13,577 nucleotides of DNA from CAZNJQ01 sp964573545 (GCA_964573545.1 CAZNJQ010000019.1:1-13577), one strand, 5' to 3'. Shown: positions 5,269 through 11,172, numbered from the stretch's first letter. The notes: a model not told the origin generated them from the letters alone. Translations and numbers: made by a program.

Positions 5269-7419
5269 ATGATAGACAAGCTGCTCCGGCCGTACAACCC
5301 GGGAGAAACGGAAAAAAGAATTTACAAGCTCTGGGAGGAGAGCGGATTTTTTAATCCCGACAACCTCCCCGGCTCCCGGATAAAACCGTTCACTATCATC
5401 ATGCCGCCGCCGAACGCAAACGGCTCCCTTCATGCGGGACATGCGGTATTTGTGACGATTGAGGATCTTATCATCCGCTACCGACGCATGCGGGGATATA
5501 AAACATTATGGCTCCCCGGAGCCGACCACGCAGGGTTTGAAACACAGGTTGTATATGAAAAACAGCTTGAGAAAGAAGGGCGAACTCGGTTCGGCATGGA
5601 CCCCGACAAACTGCGGGAAGAAATTCTTGCCTTCACACTTGCCAATAAATCATTTATGGAAGGACAACTCCGCGAACTCGGCGCTTCCTGTGATTGGGGG
5701 CGCGAGAAGTTCACGCTTGACCCGGATATCGTCGCGACTGTTTATGGAACATTCAAGAAACTTTTCGACGATGGGCTCGTCTACCGTGGGAAACGAATAG
5801 TGAATTGGTGCACCAAGCATCAAACATCTCTTTCGGAGCTTGAGACCACGAGCGAGGAGCAAACCGACCCGCTTTACTACATGCAGTATGGACCATTCGT
5901 CGTCGCGACCGTGCGTCCCGAAACAAAATTCGGAGATACCGCGGTTGCCGTGAACCCCACTGACGTCCGATATAAAGAATGGATCGGGAAGACGATACAC
6001 TTTGAAGGACTCCTGGGTCCGGTAACGCTCCCTGTCATCGCCGATGAATATGTCGATCCGGAATTCGGCACCGGAGTCGTAAAAATCACACCCGCTCATG
6101 ACCCGAATGACTTCGAAGTCGCGCGCCGGCACGATCTTCCCAGTATCGAGACCATTGATCAGTATGGGAAACTGAATGAGAGATGCGGAGTTTACAGTGG
6201 GCTTAAAGTCGCCGAAGCGCGAAAGCGTATCGCGGAAGACCTTGAGAAAGCAGGCCTCCTTGTAAAAGTGGACCCTGCATATAAACACGCGGTCAAAAAA
6301 TGTTATAAATGCGAGCGGGTACTTGAGCCGAGGATATTGCCGCAGTGGTTCGTAAAAATGAAACCCCTCGCAGAACCGGCCATGCGCGCCGTTCTAAGCG
6401 ACAAAATCGTGTTCTATCCAGCGCATTACAAAAAAATAGTTCTCCACTGGCTCTCGGAGATCGAAGATTGGAATGTTTCTCGGCAGATAGTCTGGGGCAT
6501 TCCCATTCCGGCAAAACTCTGCGAGAAATGCGGCGGCGGGGTCGTCGATATCGACGACACAGTGACGCAGTGCCCTACCTGTGGCGGCGGAGTCGTTAAA
6601 GACACCGACACGTTCGATACATGGTTCTCTTCGGGCCAGTGGCCATTCGCGACGCTGGGATACCCCGACACAGACGATTTCAAAAAATTCTATCCGACGC
6701 AAGTTATGGAAACGGCGGGAGAGATCATATTCTTTTGGGTCGCGCGGATGATCATGCTCTCGCTCTATCGTACGGGGAAAATACCTTTTGAGACGGTCTA
6801 TCTTCACGGCATCGTGACCGCGAAAGACGGGCAAAAGATGTCAAAAAGCAAAGGAAATGTGATAAGTCCGCTTATGCTCTCACAAAAATACGGTACCGAT
6901 GCCCTACGCATGGGCCTCATTATCGGAAACACTCCGGGCACTACGACTGCCCTCTACGAGGAAAAAATAAACGCCTACAAATTATTCTCCAATAAACTCT
7001 GGAATATCGCCCGCTTCGTACTCTCAAATACGGAAGCGTATGCCACGGACGAAACGCCGAAGCTTCTCAAAGAAGATGCGGCGCTCGTCGCAGAGTGCAA
7101 GGCGGTCGCCGATGAAATAACCGCCGATATTGAGAATTATCGATTCTATATGGCAGGTGAGAAATTGTACCACTATGTCTGGCACAGGTTTGCCGACGTC
7201 GTCATCGAAGAGAGCAAGGAGCGGCTCAAAAGCGAGTCGGTGGAGACGCGCCAGTCGGCGCACTATATGCTCCTCTCTCTCTTGGTGATGAGCTTAAAAC
7301 TTCTTCATCCGTTCATGCCGTTCGTCACGGAAGAAGTATGGTCGTATATCCCTGACGGAAAAGGGTTCCCAAAAAAAACTGGCGGGCTTCTCATGGTCGA
7401 GGCATGGCCCGGAGAATAG
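5269..7419 (+). CDS. valS: Valyl-tRNA synthetase (compact)
   Basis: A 716-aa class I aminoacyl-tRNA synthetase that charges tRNA-Val. The ATP-binding HIGH motif appears as LHAGHA (H55, H58) in MPPPNANGSLHAGH, and KMSKS is at 523-527. The editing (CP1) region lies between about 190 and 330. Two zinc-type cysteine sets are visible: CYKC (about 344-347), and the CEKC...CPTC ribbon before the DTWFSSGQWPF signature. ETAGEIIFFWVARMIM is the valine-type motif. The protein ends at GGLLMVEAWPGE soon after the anticodon-binding helices, so the C-terminal coiled-coil arm of usual ValRS (880-950 aa) is absent. Short forms are common in reduced genomes. It is preceded by its own -10 box and followed 15 bp later by a PrsW gene. 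A tRNA-Val lies at 9270-9341. Confidence 0.96.
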   Translation: MIDKLLRPYNPGETEKRIYKLWEESGFFNPDNLPGSRIKPFTIIMPPPNANGSLHAGHAVFVTIEDLIIRYRRMRGYKTLWLPGADHAGFETQVVYEKQLEKEGRTRFGMDPDKLREEILAFTLANKSFMEGQLRELGASCDWGREKFTLDPDIVATVYGTFKKLFDDGLVYRGKRIVNWCTKHQTSLSELETTSEEQTDPLYYMQYGPFVVATVRPETKFGDTAVAVNPTDVRYKEWIGKTIHFEGLLGPVTLPVIADEYVDPEFGTGVVKITPAHDPNDFEVARRHDLPSIETIDQYGKLNERCGVYSGLKVAEARKRIAEDLEKAGLLVKVDPAYKHAVKKCYKCERVLEPRILPQWFVKMKPLAEPAMRAVLSDKIVFYPAHYKKIVLHWLSEIEDWNVSRQIVWGIPIPAKLCEKCGGGVVDIDDTVTQCPTCGGGVVKDTDTFDTWFSSGQWPFATLGYPDTDDFKKFYPTQVMETAGEIIFFWVARMIMLSLYRTGKIPFETVYLHGIVTAKDGQKMSKSKGNVISPLMLSQKYGTDALRMGLIIGNTPGTTTALYEEKINAYKLFSNKLWNIARFVLSNTEAYATDETPKLLKEDAALVAECKAVADEITADIENYRFYMAGEKLYHYVWHRFADVVIEESKERLKSESVETRQSAHYMLLSLLVMSLKLLHPFMPFVTEEVWSYIPDGKGFPKKTGGLLMVEAWPGE

Positions 7420-7434
7420 TGCTTCGTCAATCCG

Positions 7435-8139
7435 ATGACTCTCGATTTTAATACGATAGCATTCGCGTTTTTAGGAGGATTGCTCCCCGCCCTTCTGTGG
7501 CTTTGGTTCTGGTTGAAAGAGGATGAACGAAACCCGGAGCCGAAGCGGCTTATCGTCGCGGCATTTCTTGCGGGCATGGTTGTCGTCCCCGCCGCATTTT
7601 TCTTTGAAAAATTCACTGTTCAAGTCGTGGGGTTCGGAGTTGTCGCGATTGTCATCTGGGCAATCATCGAAGAACTCTTAAAATACGCAGGCGCGTATGT
7701 CGTTGCGTTCCGAAGCGTATGCCTCGACAAAAGCAGGTGTGTCGACGAACCAATCGACCCCATGGTGTATATGGTCACTGTCGCACTCGGATTCGCCGCG
7801 CTTGAGAATGCTCTCTTTCTTTTAAATCCTCTTTTCAGCGGCGACGCGCTTACCGGAATCCTTACGGGGAATATGCGGTTCATCGGCGCAACGCTCCTTC
7901 ATGTCGCAGCAAGCGCCCTCGTGGGGCTCGGAAAAAGCCTATCGTTTTATAAAGATATGCGGACGAAACGATTGTATTTCGCGCTGGGGATAACCGGCGC
8001 CATCGCGTTGCACGTGCTGTTTAATTTTTCTATAATGATATTTAAGGGGCAAAATCTTTTTCTTATTTTTAGCGTCTTGTGGTTTATTATCGGCGCGCTT
8101 TTGCTCTCCTTTGAAAAGGTAAAGCGTCTGCGGCCATAA
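7435..8139 (+). CDS. PrsW-family intramembrane protease
   Basis: A 234-aa multi-pass membrane protein with about seven hydrophobic segments. Family landmarks in order: KEDERNPEP (28-36) after the first helix, WAIIEELLKY with E79-E80, GFAALENALFL with E124, ATLLHVAASALVG with H156, and ALHVLFNF with H193. PrsW proteins (relatives of the CAAX/ABI family) cleave membrane proteins; in Bacillus PrsW does site-1 cleavage of an anti-sigma factor. No sigma/anti-sigma pair is nearby, so the substrate is unknown. Two cysteines (C96, C102) lie in the loop after helix 3. It is 15 bp after valS and 9 bp before hsp20, suggesting co-transcription with the chaperone, possibly for envelope or protein stress. 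No Shine-Dalgarno is seen. Confidence 0.85.
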   Translation: MTLDFNTIAFAFLGGLLPALLWLWFWLKEDERNPEPKRLIVAAFLAGMVVVPAAFFFEKFTVQVVGFGVVAIVIWAIIEELLKYAGAYVVAFRSVCLDKSRCVDEPIDPMVYMVTVALGFAALENALFLLNPLFSGDALTGILTGNMRFIGATLLHVAASALVGLGKSLSFYKDMRTKRLYFALGITGAIALHVLFNFSIMIFKGQNLFLIFSVLWFIIGALLLSFEKVKRLRP

Positions 8140-8148
8140 CGCACATAT

Positions 8149-8637
8149 ATGTTCGATAAAATTTCAAAAAAGGGTTCATTTCTGGGCAGGTTGAACAGCA
8201 TTATAAACCAGGGTGGTAGCGATGATATGCGCGAGTTGCCTGTTGTTGATGCCGGAGGGAACGATAAGTCGGTGCCGGACGAGACATGGGCGGGAGGCGA
8301 AGGGTTAGAGGGTCAGCTTATGGTTGATATGTATCAGACGCCGCAGGAAATCGTTATCGAGACGATGGTTGCGGGTATCCGTCCCGAGGATTTGAATGTC
8401 TCGATCGGGAGAGACATGGTTACCATACGCGGAAGCCGCGATAGGGAGCGAAGTGTCACCGATGAGGATTATTTCTACAAAGAACTTTTCTGGGGAACTT
8501 TCTCGCGAACGATTGTCCTCCCTCACGAAGTTGATGTTGACCTTGCGGAGGCGATGGAGAAAAACGGCCTTCTCACGCTTCGGCTTCCCAAGATAGACAA
8601 AGACAAACAGATGAAACTCCGCGTGAAGACAAAATAG
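8149..8637 (+). CDS. Hsp20 / alpha-crystallin small heat shock protein
   Basis: A 162-aa ATP-independent holdase. Residues 1-55 form a variable, charged N-terminal arm. The alpha-crystallin domain runs from about 57 to 158, starting at LMVDMYQTPQEIVIETMVAGIRPEDLNVSI and ending with the A-x-x-x-n-G-L-L motif MEKNGLLTLRLPK (family consensus GVLTITLPK). The C-terminal I-x-I motif is not evident after KMKLRVKTK-type residues, so oligomer assembly may differ. It is the last gene of the plus-strand run and is followed by a strong terminator. Start ATG 8149 is 9 bp after the PrsW stop. Confidence 0.93.
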   Translation: MFDKISKKGSFLGRLNSIINQGGSDDMRELPVVDAGGNDKSVPDETWAGGEGLEGQLMVDMYQTPQEIVIETMVAGIRPEDLNVSIGRDMVTIRGSRDRERSVTDEDYFYKELFWGTFSRTIVLPHEVDVDLAEAMEKNGLLTLRLPKIDKDKQMKLRVKTK

Positions 8638-8650
8638 GCGTTCCCTCTTG

Positions 8651-8690
8651 CAATAAAAATCCTCCGGCGCACACCGGAGGATTTTTATTG
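8651..8690. terminator. Bidirectional terminator between hsp20 and tRNA-Phe
   Basis: Perfect 17-bp arms (8651-8667 and 8674-8690) with a CCTCCGG core and a 6-nt loop, CGCACA. A-runs and T-runs flank the GC stem on both sides, so it can stop hsp20 transcripts from the left and the tRNA-Phe transcript from the right. The outer end overlaps the encoded CCA tail of tRNA-Phe by two bases. Confidence 0.93.
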
Positions 8691-8765
8691 GTGCCGAGGG
8701 GCGGATTCGAACCGCCGACCCTTTGTTCTTCAGACAAATGCTCTAACCAACTGAGCTACCTCGGC
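8689..8765 (-). tRNA. tRNA-Phe(GAA)
   Basis: A full 77-nt cloverleaf: acceptor GCCGAGG/CCTCGGC, D stem GCTC/GAGC, anticodon stem TTTGT/ACAAA with loop CTGAAGA (anticodon GAA), variable loop GGGTC, T stem GGCGG/CCGCC with TTCGAAT. A CCA tail is encoded (8691-8689). It lies 15 nt after the stop of the small membrane protein gene on the same strand, so the two are probably one transcript ending at the adjoining terminator. Confidence 0.97.
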
Positions 8766-8780
8766 ATTTATATTCTCTGA

Positions 8781-9065
8781 TTATTGGACTCCCTTGAGCA
8801 ACGTATTGATATCGGGAATTTTCCCGCCGATATCTTGCACCATCTGTATGTCCGTATTGAGCGTTTGGAGCGTCTCCCGGGATGATTCGATAAACGGCTG
8901 AAGGAAATAATATGCGCCCGCCGCAGAGCCGATAATGATGAGCCAATAGGCAAACTTAAAGAATCTCCCCCACCTCATTGAGCCCTGAATTTTCCTCAGG
9001 ATTTTATTATTCTCACGGGAGAGTTCGAGAGTCTCTTTGATCAAGCGTTCTTCACCGGATTCCAT
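8781..9065 (-). CDS. Small single-TM protein, unknown function
   Basis: A 94-aa protein. The N-terminal 30 residues are charged and helical (EERLIKETLELSRENNKILRKIQ), consistent with a short coiled coil on the cytoplasmic side, followed by RWGRFFK and one membrane helix at about 36-56 (FAYWLIIIGSAAGAYYFL). A polar C-terminal tail follows. Small proteins of this design occur widely in Patescibacteria, but I know of no function. The ATG at 9065 is 7 nt after a strong -10 box, so the message is probably leaderless. It is co-oriented with tRNA-Phe downstream. Confidence 0.72.
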   Translation of the reverse strand: MESGEERLIKETLELSRENNKILRKIQGSMRWGRFFKFAYWLIIIGSAAGAYYFLQPFIESSRETLQTLNTDIQMVQDIGGKIPDINTLLKGVQ

Positions 9066-9072
9066 GGCTACT

Positions 9073-9081
9073 AGTATAGCA
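9073..9081 (-). promoter_or_regulatory. Extended -10 promoter of the small TM protein
   Basis: On the minus strand TGC-TATACT is an extended -10 (TATACT is 9078-9073, TGC just upstream). Exactly 7 nt separate it from the ATG at 9065, placing the transcription start at the start codon. No good -35 is visible. Confidence 0.7.
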
Positions 9082-9084
9082 TAC

Positions 9085-9110
9085 GTAAAAAAGTGTACTT
9101 CGCAAGTACA
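9085..9110 (-). terminator. Terminator downstream of the minus-strand tRNA cluster
   Basis: On the minus strand TGTACTT (9110-9104), a 3-nt loop GCG, and AAGTACA (9100-9094) form a 7-bp stem followed shortly by TTTTTT (9092-9087). It lies about 75 nt past tRNA-Arg(CCG) and before the promoter of the small TM gene, as expected for the end of the tRNA transcript. Confidence 0.7.
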
Positions 9111-9186
9111 TTATTTCGTAGGGCATTAAACGATTCAAAACAAAAGATAGCAGGATGCAAAAGCGCGCACGCAAGGCTGATTTTTA

Positions 9187-9258
9187 TGCTCCCACGAGGA
9201 ATCGAACCTCGATCACGGGATCCGGAATCCCGCATTTTATCCGTTAAACTATGGGAGC
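9187..9258 (-). tRNA. tRNA-Arg(CCG)
   Basis: A 72-nt cloverleaf: acceptor GCTCCCA/TGGGAGC, D stem GTTT/AAAT (one G-U), anticodon stem CGGGA/TCCCG with loop TTCCGGA (anticodon CCG, decoding CGG), T stem CGAGG/CCTCG with TTCGATT. CCA is not encoded. It is 11 nt downstream of tRNA-Val on the same strand. Confidence 0.95.
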
Positions 9259-9269
9259 AATATTGCTGA

Positions 9270-9341
9270 TGCGCGATGCAGGGATTGAACCTGCGGCCTT
9301 CCCGATGTGAACGGGACGCTCTACCACTGAGCTAATCGCGC
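9270..9341 (-). tRNA. tRNA-Val(CAC)
   Basis: A 72-nt cloverleaf: acceptor GCGCGAT/ATCGCGC, D stem GCTC/GAGC, anticodon stem TCCCG/CGGGA with loop TTCACAT (anticodon CAC, decoding GUG), T stem GCAGG/CCTGC with TTCAATC. The base after the acceptor is A and CCA is not encoded (TCA follows). Confidence 0.95.
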
Positions 9342-9376
9342 ATAACGACAAGGCAGGACTATACGCCCATCTCGAA

Positions 9377-9447
9377 TGGACCCGAGGGGAGTCGAACCCC
9401 TGACTCGGCAATGCGAATGCCGTGTAATACCACTTTACTACGGGCCC
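9377..9447 (-). tRNA. tRNA-Ala(CGC)
   Basis: A 71-nt cloverleaf: acceptor GGGCCCG/CGGGTCC, in which the third pair is G3:U70, the alanine identity pair. D stem GTAA/TTAC, anticodon stem CGGCA/TGCCG with loop TTCGCAT (anticodon CGC, decoding GCG), T stem AGGGG/CCCCT with TTCGACT. CCA is not encoded. It is first in the minus-strand tRNA cluster, divergent from the glutaredoxin gene. Confidence 0.95.
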
Positions 9448-9467
9448 GTGTCGGCTTCTCAACCGTA

Positions 9468-9476
9468 TGATATAAT
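9468..9476 (+). promoter_or_regulatory. Extended -10 promoter of the glutaredoxin gene
   Basis: TGA-TATAAT (9468-9476) is a perfect extended -10. The transcript would start near 9483 and carry a leader of about 36 nt that includes the small inverted repeat GGATAA-C-TTATCC (9497-9509). No -35 is clear. Confidence 0.65.
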
Positions 9477-9518
9477 CAGACATATTATCAAATAAGGGAT
9501 AACTTATCCATATCTCAC

Positions 9519-9755
9519 ATGGCAAAAAAGGTATCAATCTACACGACGCCGACATGCATGTACTGCAGGGCAGCAAAAGAGTTTTTCGATGAAAACAACG
9601 TCTCATATGAGGAATTCAACGTCGCCGAGGACGCACAGAAGCGCGACGAGATGATTCAGAGAAGCGGCCAGATGGGCGTCCCTGTCATTTTCGTCGATGG
9701 AACAATGGTAATCGGCTTTGATCAGGCAAAACTTTCAGAACTCCTCGGAATCTAG
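9519..9755 (+). CDS. Glutaredoxin-like / NrdH-like thiol protein
   Basis: A 78-aa thioredoxin-fold protein. SIYTTPTCMYCRAAKEFF carries the CxxC active site (C13-M-Y-C16) directly after the first strand; GVPVIFVDGTMVIGFD holds the cis-proline (P55) and the GFD motif that closes the glutathione or thiol-binding groove in glutaredoxin/NrdH and Uxx-star relatives. Members act as small dithiol reductants for ribonucleotide reductase, peroxiredoxins or other targets. It is a single-gene transcription unit with its own -10 box and terminator. A link to the Prx5 peroxiredoxin at 825-1367 is plausible by family habit, not shown by position. Confidence 0.92.
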   Translation: MAKKVSIYTTPTCMYCRAAKEFFDENNVSYEEFNVAEDAQKRDEMIQRSGQMGVPVIFVDGTMVIGFDQAKLSELLGI

Positions 9756-9775
9756 GGTGAATGACTTATTAAAAC

Positions 9776-9806
9776 ACAAAAAGCGCCGCTATGCGGCGCT
9801 TTTTGT
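9776..9806. terminator. Bidirectional terminator after the glutaredoxin gene
   Basis: Perfect 14-bp arms (9776-9789, 9793-9806) with core GCGCCGC and loop TAT, followed by TTTTTGT on the plus strand and preceded by ACAAAAA. It lies 20 nt after the glutaredoxin stop. Confidence 0.92.
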
Positions 9807-9846
9807 AAATCTCAATACACTCCTAGAAATAAAATGCTCTATCTAG

Positions 9847-9852
9847 TAGAAT
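9847..9852 (+). promoter_or_regulatory. Possible -10 box of the HTH gene
   Basis: TAGAAT (9847-9852) is one mismatch from TATAAT and 6 nt before the ATG at 9859, the same spacing as in the csoR promoter. There is no TGn extension and no clear -35, so support is moderate at best. Confidence 0.4.
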
Positions 9853-9858
9853 TAAAAA

Positions 9859-10518
9859 ATGGGTAAAAAAGCGTTGACAACCGTGGAGACAAACCGAATC
9901 GCTTTCCTAAGGCAGACCGGGCACAGTTTGCCAGAAATTAAAAAAATCACCGGCAAGGCGGCAGGAACGGTTTTTAGGTATACAAGGGGTATAGAAGTTC
10001 TACCGAGATTCCGTAAAATCTTGAAAGCCAAACAAGGGGGAAGCAGGTCGCGCTCCATGGCAAATTGGCTAGCGGCAGAGAAACAATCAAAAAAAATGAT
10101 GCCGCGTCTTACGCAAAAAGACAGACTTCTTTTATTGAGCGCGCTTTATTGGGGCGAAGGTACTAAAAGGGAATTAAATATCATCAACAGCGACCCAGAC
10201 CTTCTCAGAGTTTTTATATCCTGCTTGGTTTCAATAGGCGCTCAAAAACAAGATTTGAGAATCACGTTGCGAATTTACAAGGACATATCTCAGAAGAATG
10301 CTATACAATTTTGGTCAAAAGCTCTCAATATAAACCCTCGACAAATTTCAAATATAAATGTTCTTGAAGGAAAAAAGCGAGGAAAACTTCCTTATGGTAT
10401 GTGCCGTGTGAGGCTGAGAAAGGGCGACAAATATTTTAAGCTTATCATGAGTATGATAGTCTTGATTAAAGGGAGGATTTGCCGCCATAGTTCAATGGAT
10501 AGAACAAGGGACTCCTAA
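9859..10518 (+). CDS. HTH-domain protein of unknown function ending in tRNA-Arg
   Basis: A 219-aa basic protein. Residues about 12-42 (RIAFLRQTGHSLPEIKKITGKAAGTVFRYTRG) look like a resolvase/sigma-type helix-turn-helix. The middle holds LLLLSALYWGEGTK (about 92-105) then INSDPDLLRVFISCLVSIGA, and a C-terminal alternating strand/helix part. The pattern 'LSALYWGEGTK...NSDP-L--F' recalls the LAGLIDADG-like fold of homing endonucleases and WhiA, but I cannot prove it: a DNA-binding protein is the safe reading. Base composition is more AT-rich than in the left half, suggesting acquisition. The last 12 residues (208-219) are encoded by the first 38 nt of tRNA-Arg(CCU) and the TAA stop falls in its anticodon loop. 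The natural end may therefore have been lost, or the protein tolerates a tRNA-derived tail. Confidence 0.65.
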   Translation: MGKKALTTVETNRIAFLRQTGHSLPEIKKITGKAAGTVFRYTRGIEVLPRFRKILKAKQGGSRSRSMANWLAAEKQSKKMMPRLTQKDRLLLLSALYWGEGTKRELNIINSDPDLLRVFISCLVSIGAQKQDLRITLRIYKDISQKNAIQFWSKALNINPRQISNINVLEGKKRGKLPYGMCRVRLRKGDKYFKLIMSMIVLIKGRICRHSSMDRTRDS

Positions 10519-10552
10519 GCCCTAGATGCAGGTTCGATTCCTGCTGGTGGCA
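10481..10552 (+). tRNA. tRNA-Arg(CCU)
   Basis: A 72-nt cloverleaf: acceptor GCCGCCA/TGGTGGC (one G-U), D stem GTTC/GAAC, anticodon stem AGGGA/GCCCT with loop CTCCTAA (anticodon CCT, decoding AGG), T stem GCAGG/CCTGC with TTCGATT, discriminator A at 10552. The first stem pair of the anticodon arm is A-T and one inner pair is a mismatch or wobble (A-C/G-C register), which slightly weakens that stem. CCA is not encoded. Its 5' half overlaps the end of the HTH gene. Confidence 0.92.
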
Positions 10553-10578
10553 TCAGAAACAAAAAGACCCTAACAGCC

Positions 10579-10607
10579 TTAACTGGAAAATGCCGGTGTG
10601 GTATCCT
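10579..10607 (+). promoter_or_regulatory. Possible promoter of the three-TM gene
   Basis: TTAACT (10579-10584), 17 bp, TATCCT (10602-10607) fits a weak sigma-70 promoter and would give a leader of about 22 nt containing the Shine-Dalgarno at 10617. Both boxes are imperfect, so read-through from the tRNA is an alternative. Confidence 0.35.
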
Positions 10608-10616
10608 ATAGCAAGA

Positions 10617-10622
10617 GGAGGT
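10617..10622 (+). promoter_or_regulatory. Strong Shine-Dalgarno (AGGAGG) before a GTG start
   Basis: AGGAGGT begins at 10617, 13 nt before the GTG at 10636, and a second purine tract, GGGAGA (10625-10630), is 5 nt before it. It is the only strong Shine-Dalgarno in the window and supports GTG 10636 as the start. Confidence 0.65.
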
Positions 10623-10635
10623 ACGGGAGAAAAAC

Positions 10636-11007
10636 GTGTCCGAAAACAATAAGCGCGGGAGCGCGTCGCTTTTAACAGCCGCGCTCCTCACGACGGCGAG
10701 CGTTCTTCTTGTTCTCGTCGGGGTTGTGAGAACGGAAGAAACCAAAATATTCAGCTTCATACTCGGCAGCGTGGCGATGCTCACGGCTATCGCTTACGGT
10801 TTTATTGCCGGCCACAGGGCGAAATTCGTTTTGTTCTGGTTGTTTTTTGCGGCACTGTTCTTTATCCTCGGTTCGGTCAGTTTTCAAGAAGCGATCTGGA
10901 CGGTCGGCGACGCGCGAGACTTCCTTCCAATATATGAGCCCTTTGCGGAACACACTACCGCCGAGGGCTTTCGCTTTAAAACGCGACCTCAAGACCAGGG
11001 CCTATAG
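10636..11007 (+). CDS. Three-TM membrane protein, unknown function
   Basis: A 123-aa protein with membrane helices at about 12-31, 39-58 and 64-83, then a polar C-terminal tail of about 40 residues (QEAIWTVGDARDFLPIYEPFAEH...). No family is recognised. The GTG start is supported by AGGAGG and GGGAGA upstream. The stop TAG (11005-11007) is formed by T-A-G at positions 8-10 of tRNA-Ala(GGC), so the last codons (QGL) overlap the tRNA acceptor strand. The gene sits between two tRNA genes on the same strand. A cross-strand shadow frame exists, but hydrophobic pattern and Shine-Dalgarno favour this one. Confidence 0.65.
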   Translation: MSENNKRGSASLLTAALLTTASVLLVLVGVVRTEETKIFSFILGSVAMLTAIAYGFIAGHRAKFVLFWLFFAALFFILGSVSFQEAIWTVGDARDFLPIYEPFAEHTTAEGFRFKTRPQDQGL

Positions 11008-11068
11008 TTTAGTGGTAAAATATGTCTATGGCATAGACAAGTCCCGAGTTCGATTCTCGGTAGGTCCA
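10998..11068 (+). tRNA. tRNA-Ala(GGC)
   Basis: A 71-nt cloverleaf: acceptor GGGCCTA/TAGGTCC with the alanine-type G3:U70 pair, D stem GTTT/AAAT, anticodon stem TGTCT/AGACA with loop ATGGCAT (anticodon GGC, decoding GCC), T stem CCGAG/CTCGG with TTCGATT. CCA is not encoded (CA follows the discriminator). Position 32 is A, which is less common than a pyrimidine. It marks the edge between the GC-richer part of the window and the AT-rich block. Confidence 0.93.
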
Positions 11069-11172
11069 CAAAACAGGGAAGCAGAGCGACTATGTTTTGT
11101 GAGAGTCCTGAGGGTTTTGCCCGAAGGGGTCCACCATTTCAGATTTGCCGAAGAAGTTGCCTCGGGGCGGGA
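11069..11172. other. Gene-free spacer between tRNA-Ala(GGC) and the asnB-type gene
   Basis: About 100 bp with no convincing gene. It contains a 7-bp inverted repeat, ACAAAAC (from 11068) and GTTTTGT (11094-11100), with a 19-nt loop, and the string GGTCCACCA (11128-11136), which repeats the tRNA-Ala 3' end GGTCCAC (11063-11069). No clear terminator for the minus-strand asnB-type gene is visible. Confidence 0.5.

Noticed and set aside
5650..6834. Long minus-strand frames opposite valS
   Set aside because: They mirror the codon pattern of valS and hold no family motif.
9244..9606. Minus-strand open frame across three tRNAs and the glutaredoxin start
   Set aside because: It consists mostly of tRNA sequence translated in one frame.
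10515..10784. Minus-strand frame ending in MPPAGIEPASRA
   Set aside because: The end is the translated complement of tRNA-Arg(CCU); the rest is opposite the three-TM gene.
11069..11136. Second tRNA or tRNA remnant ending GGTCCACCA
   Set aside because: No acceptor partner or anticodon arm can be folded; only 7 bases match the tRNA-Ala end, too few to claim an attachment site.
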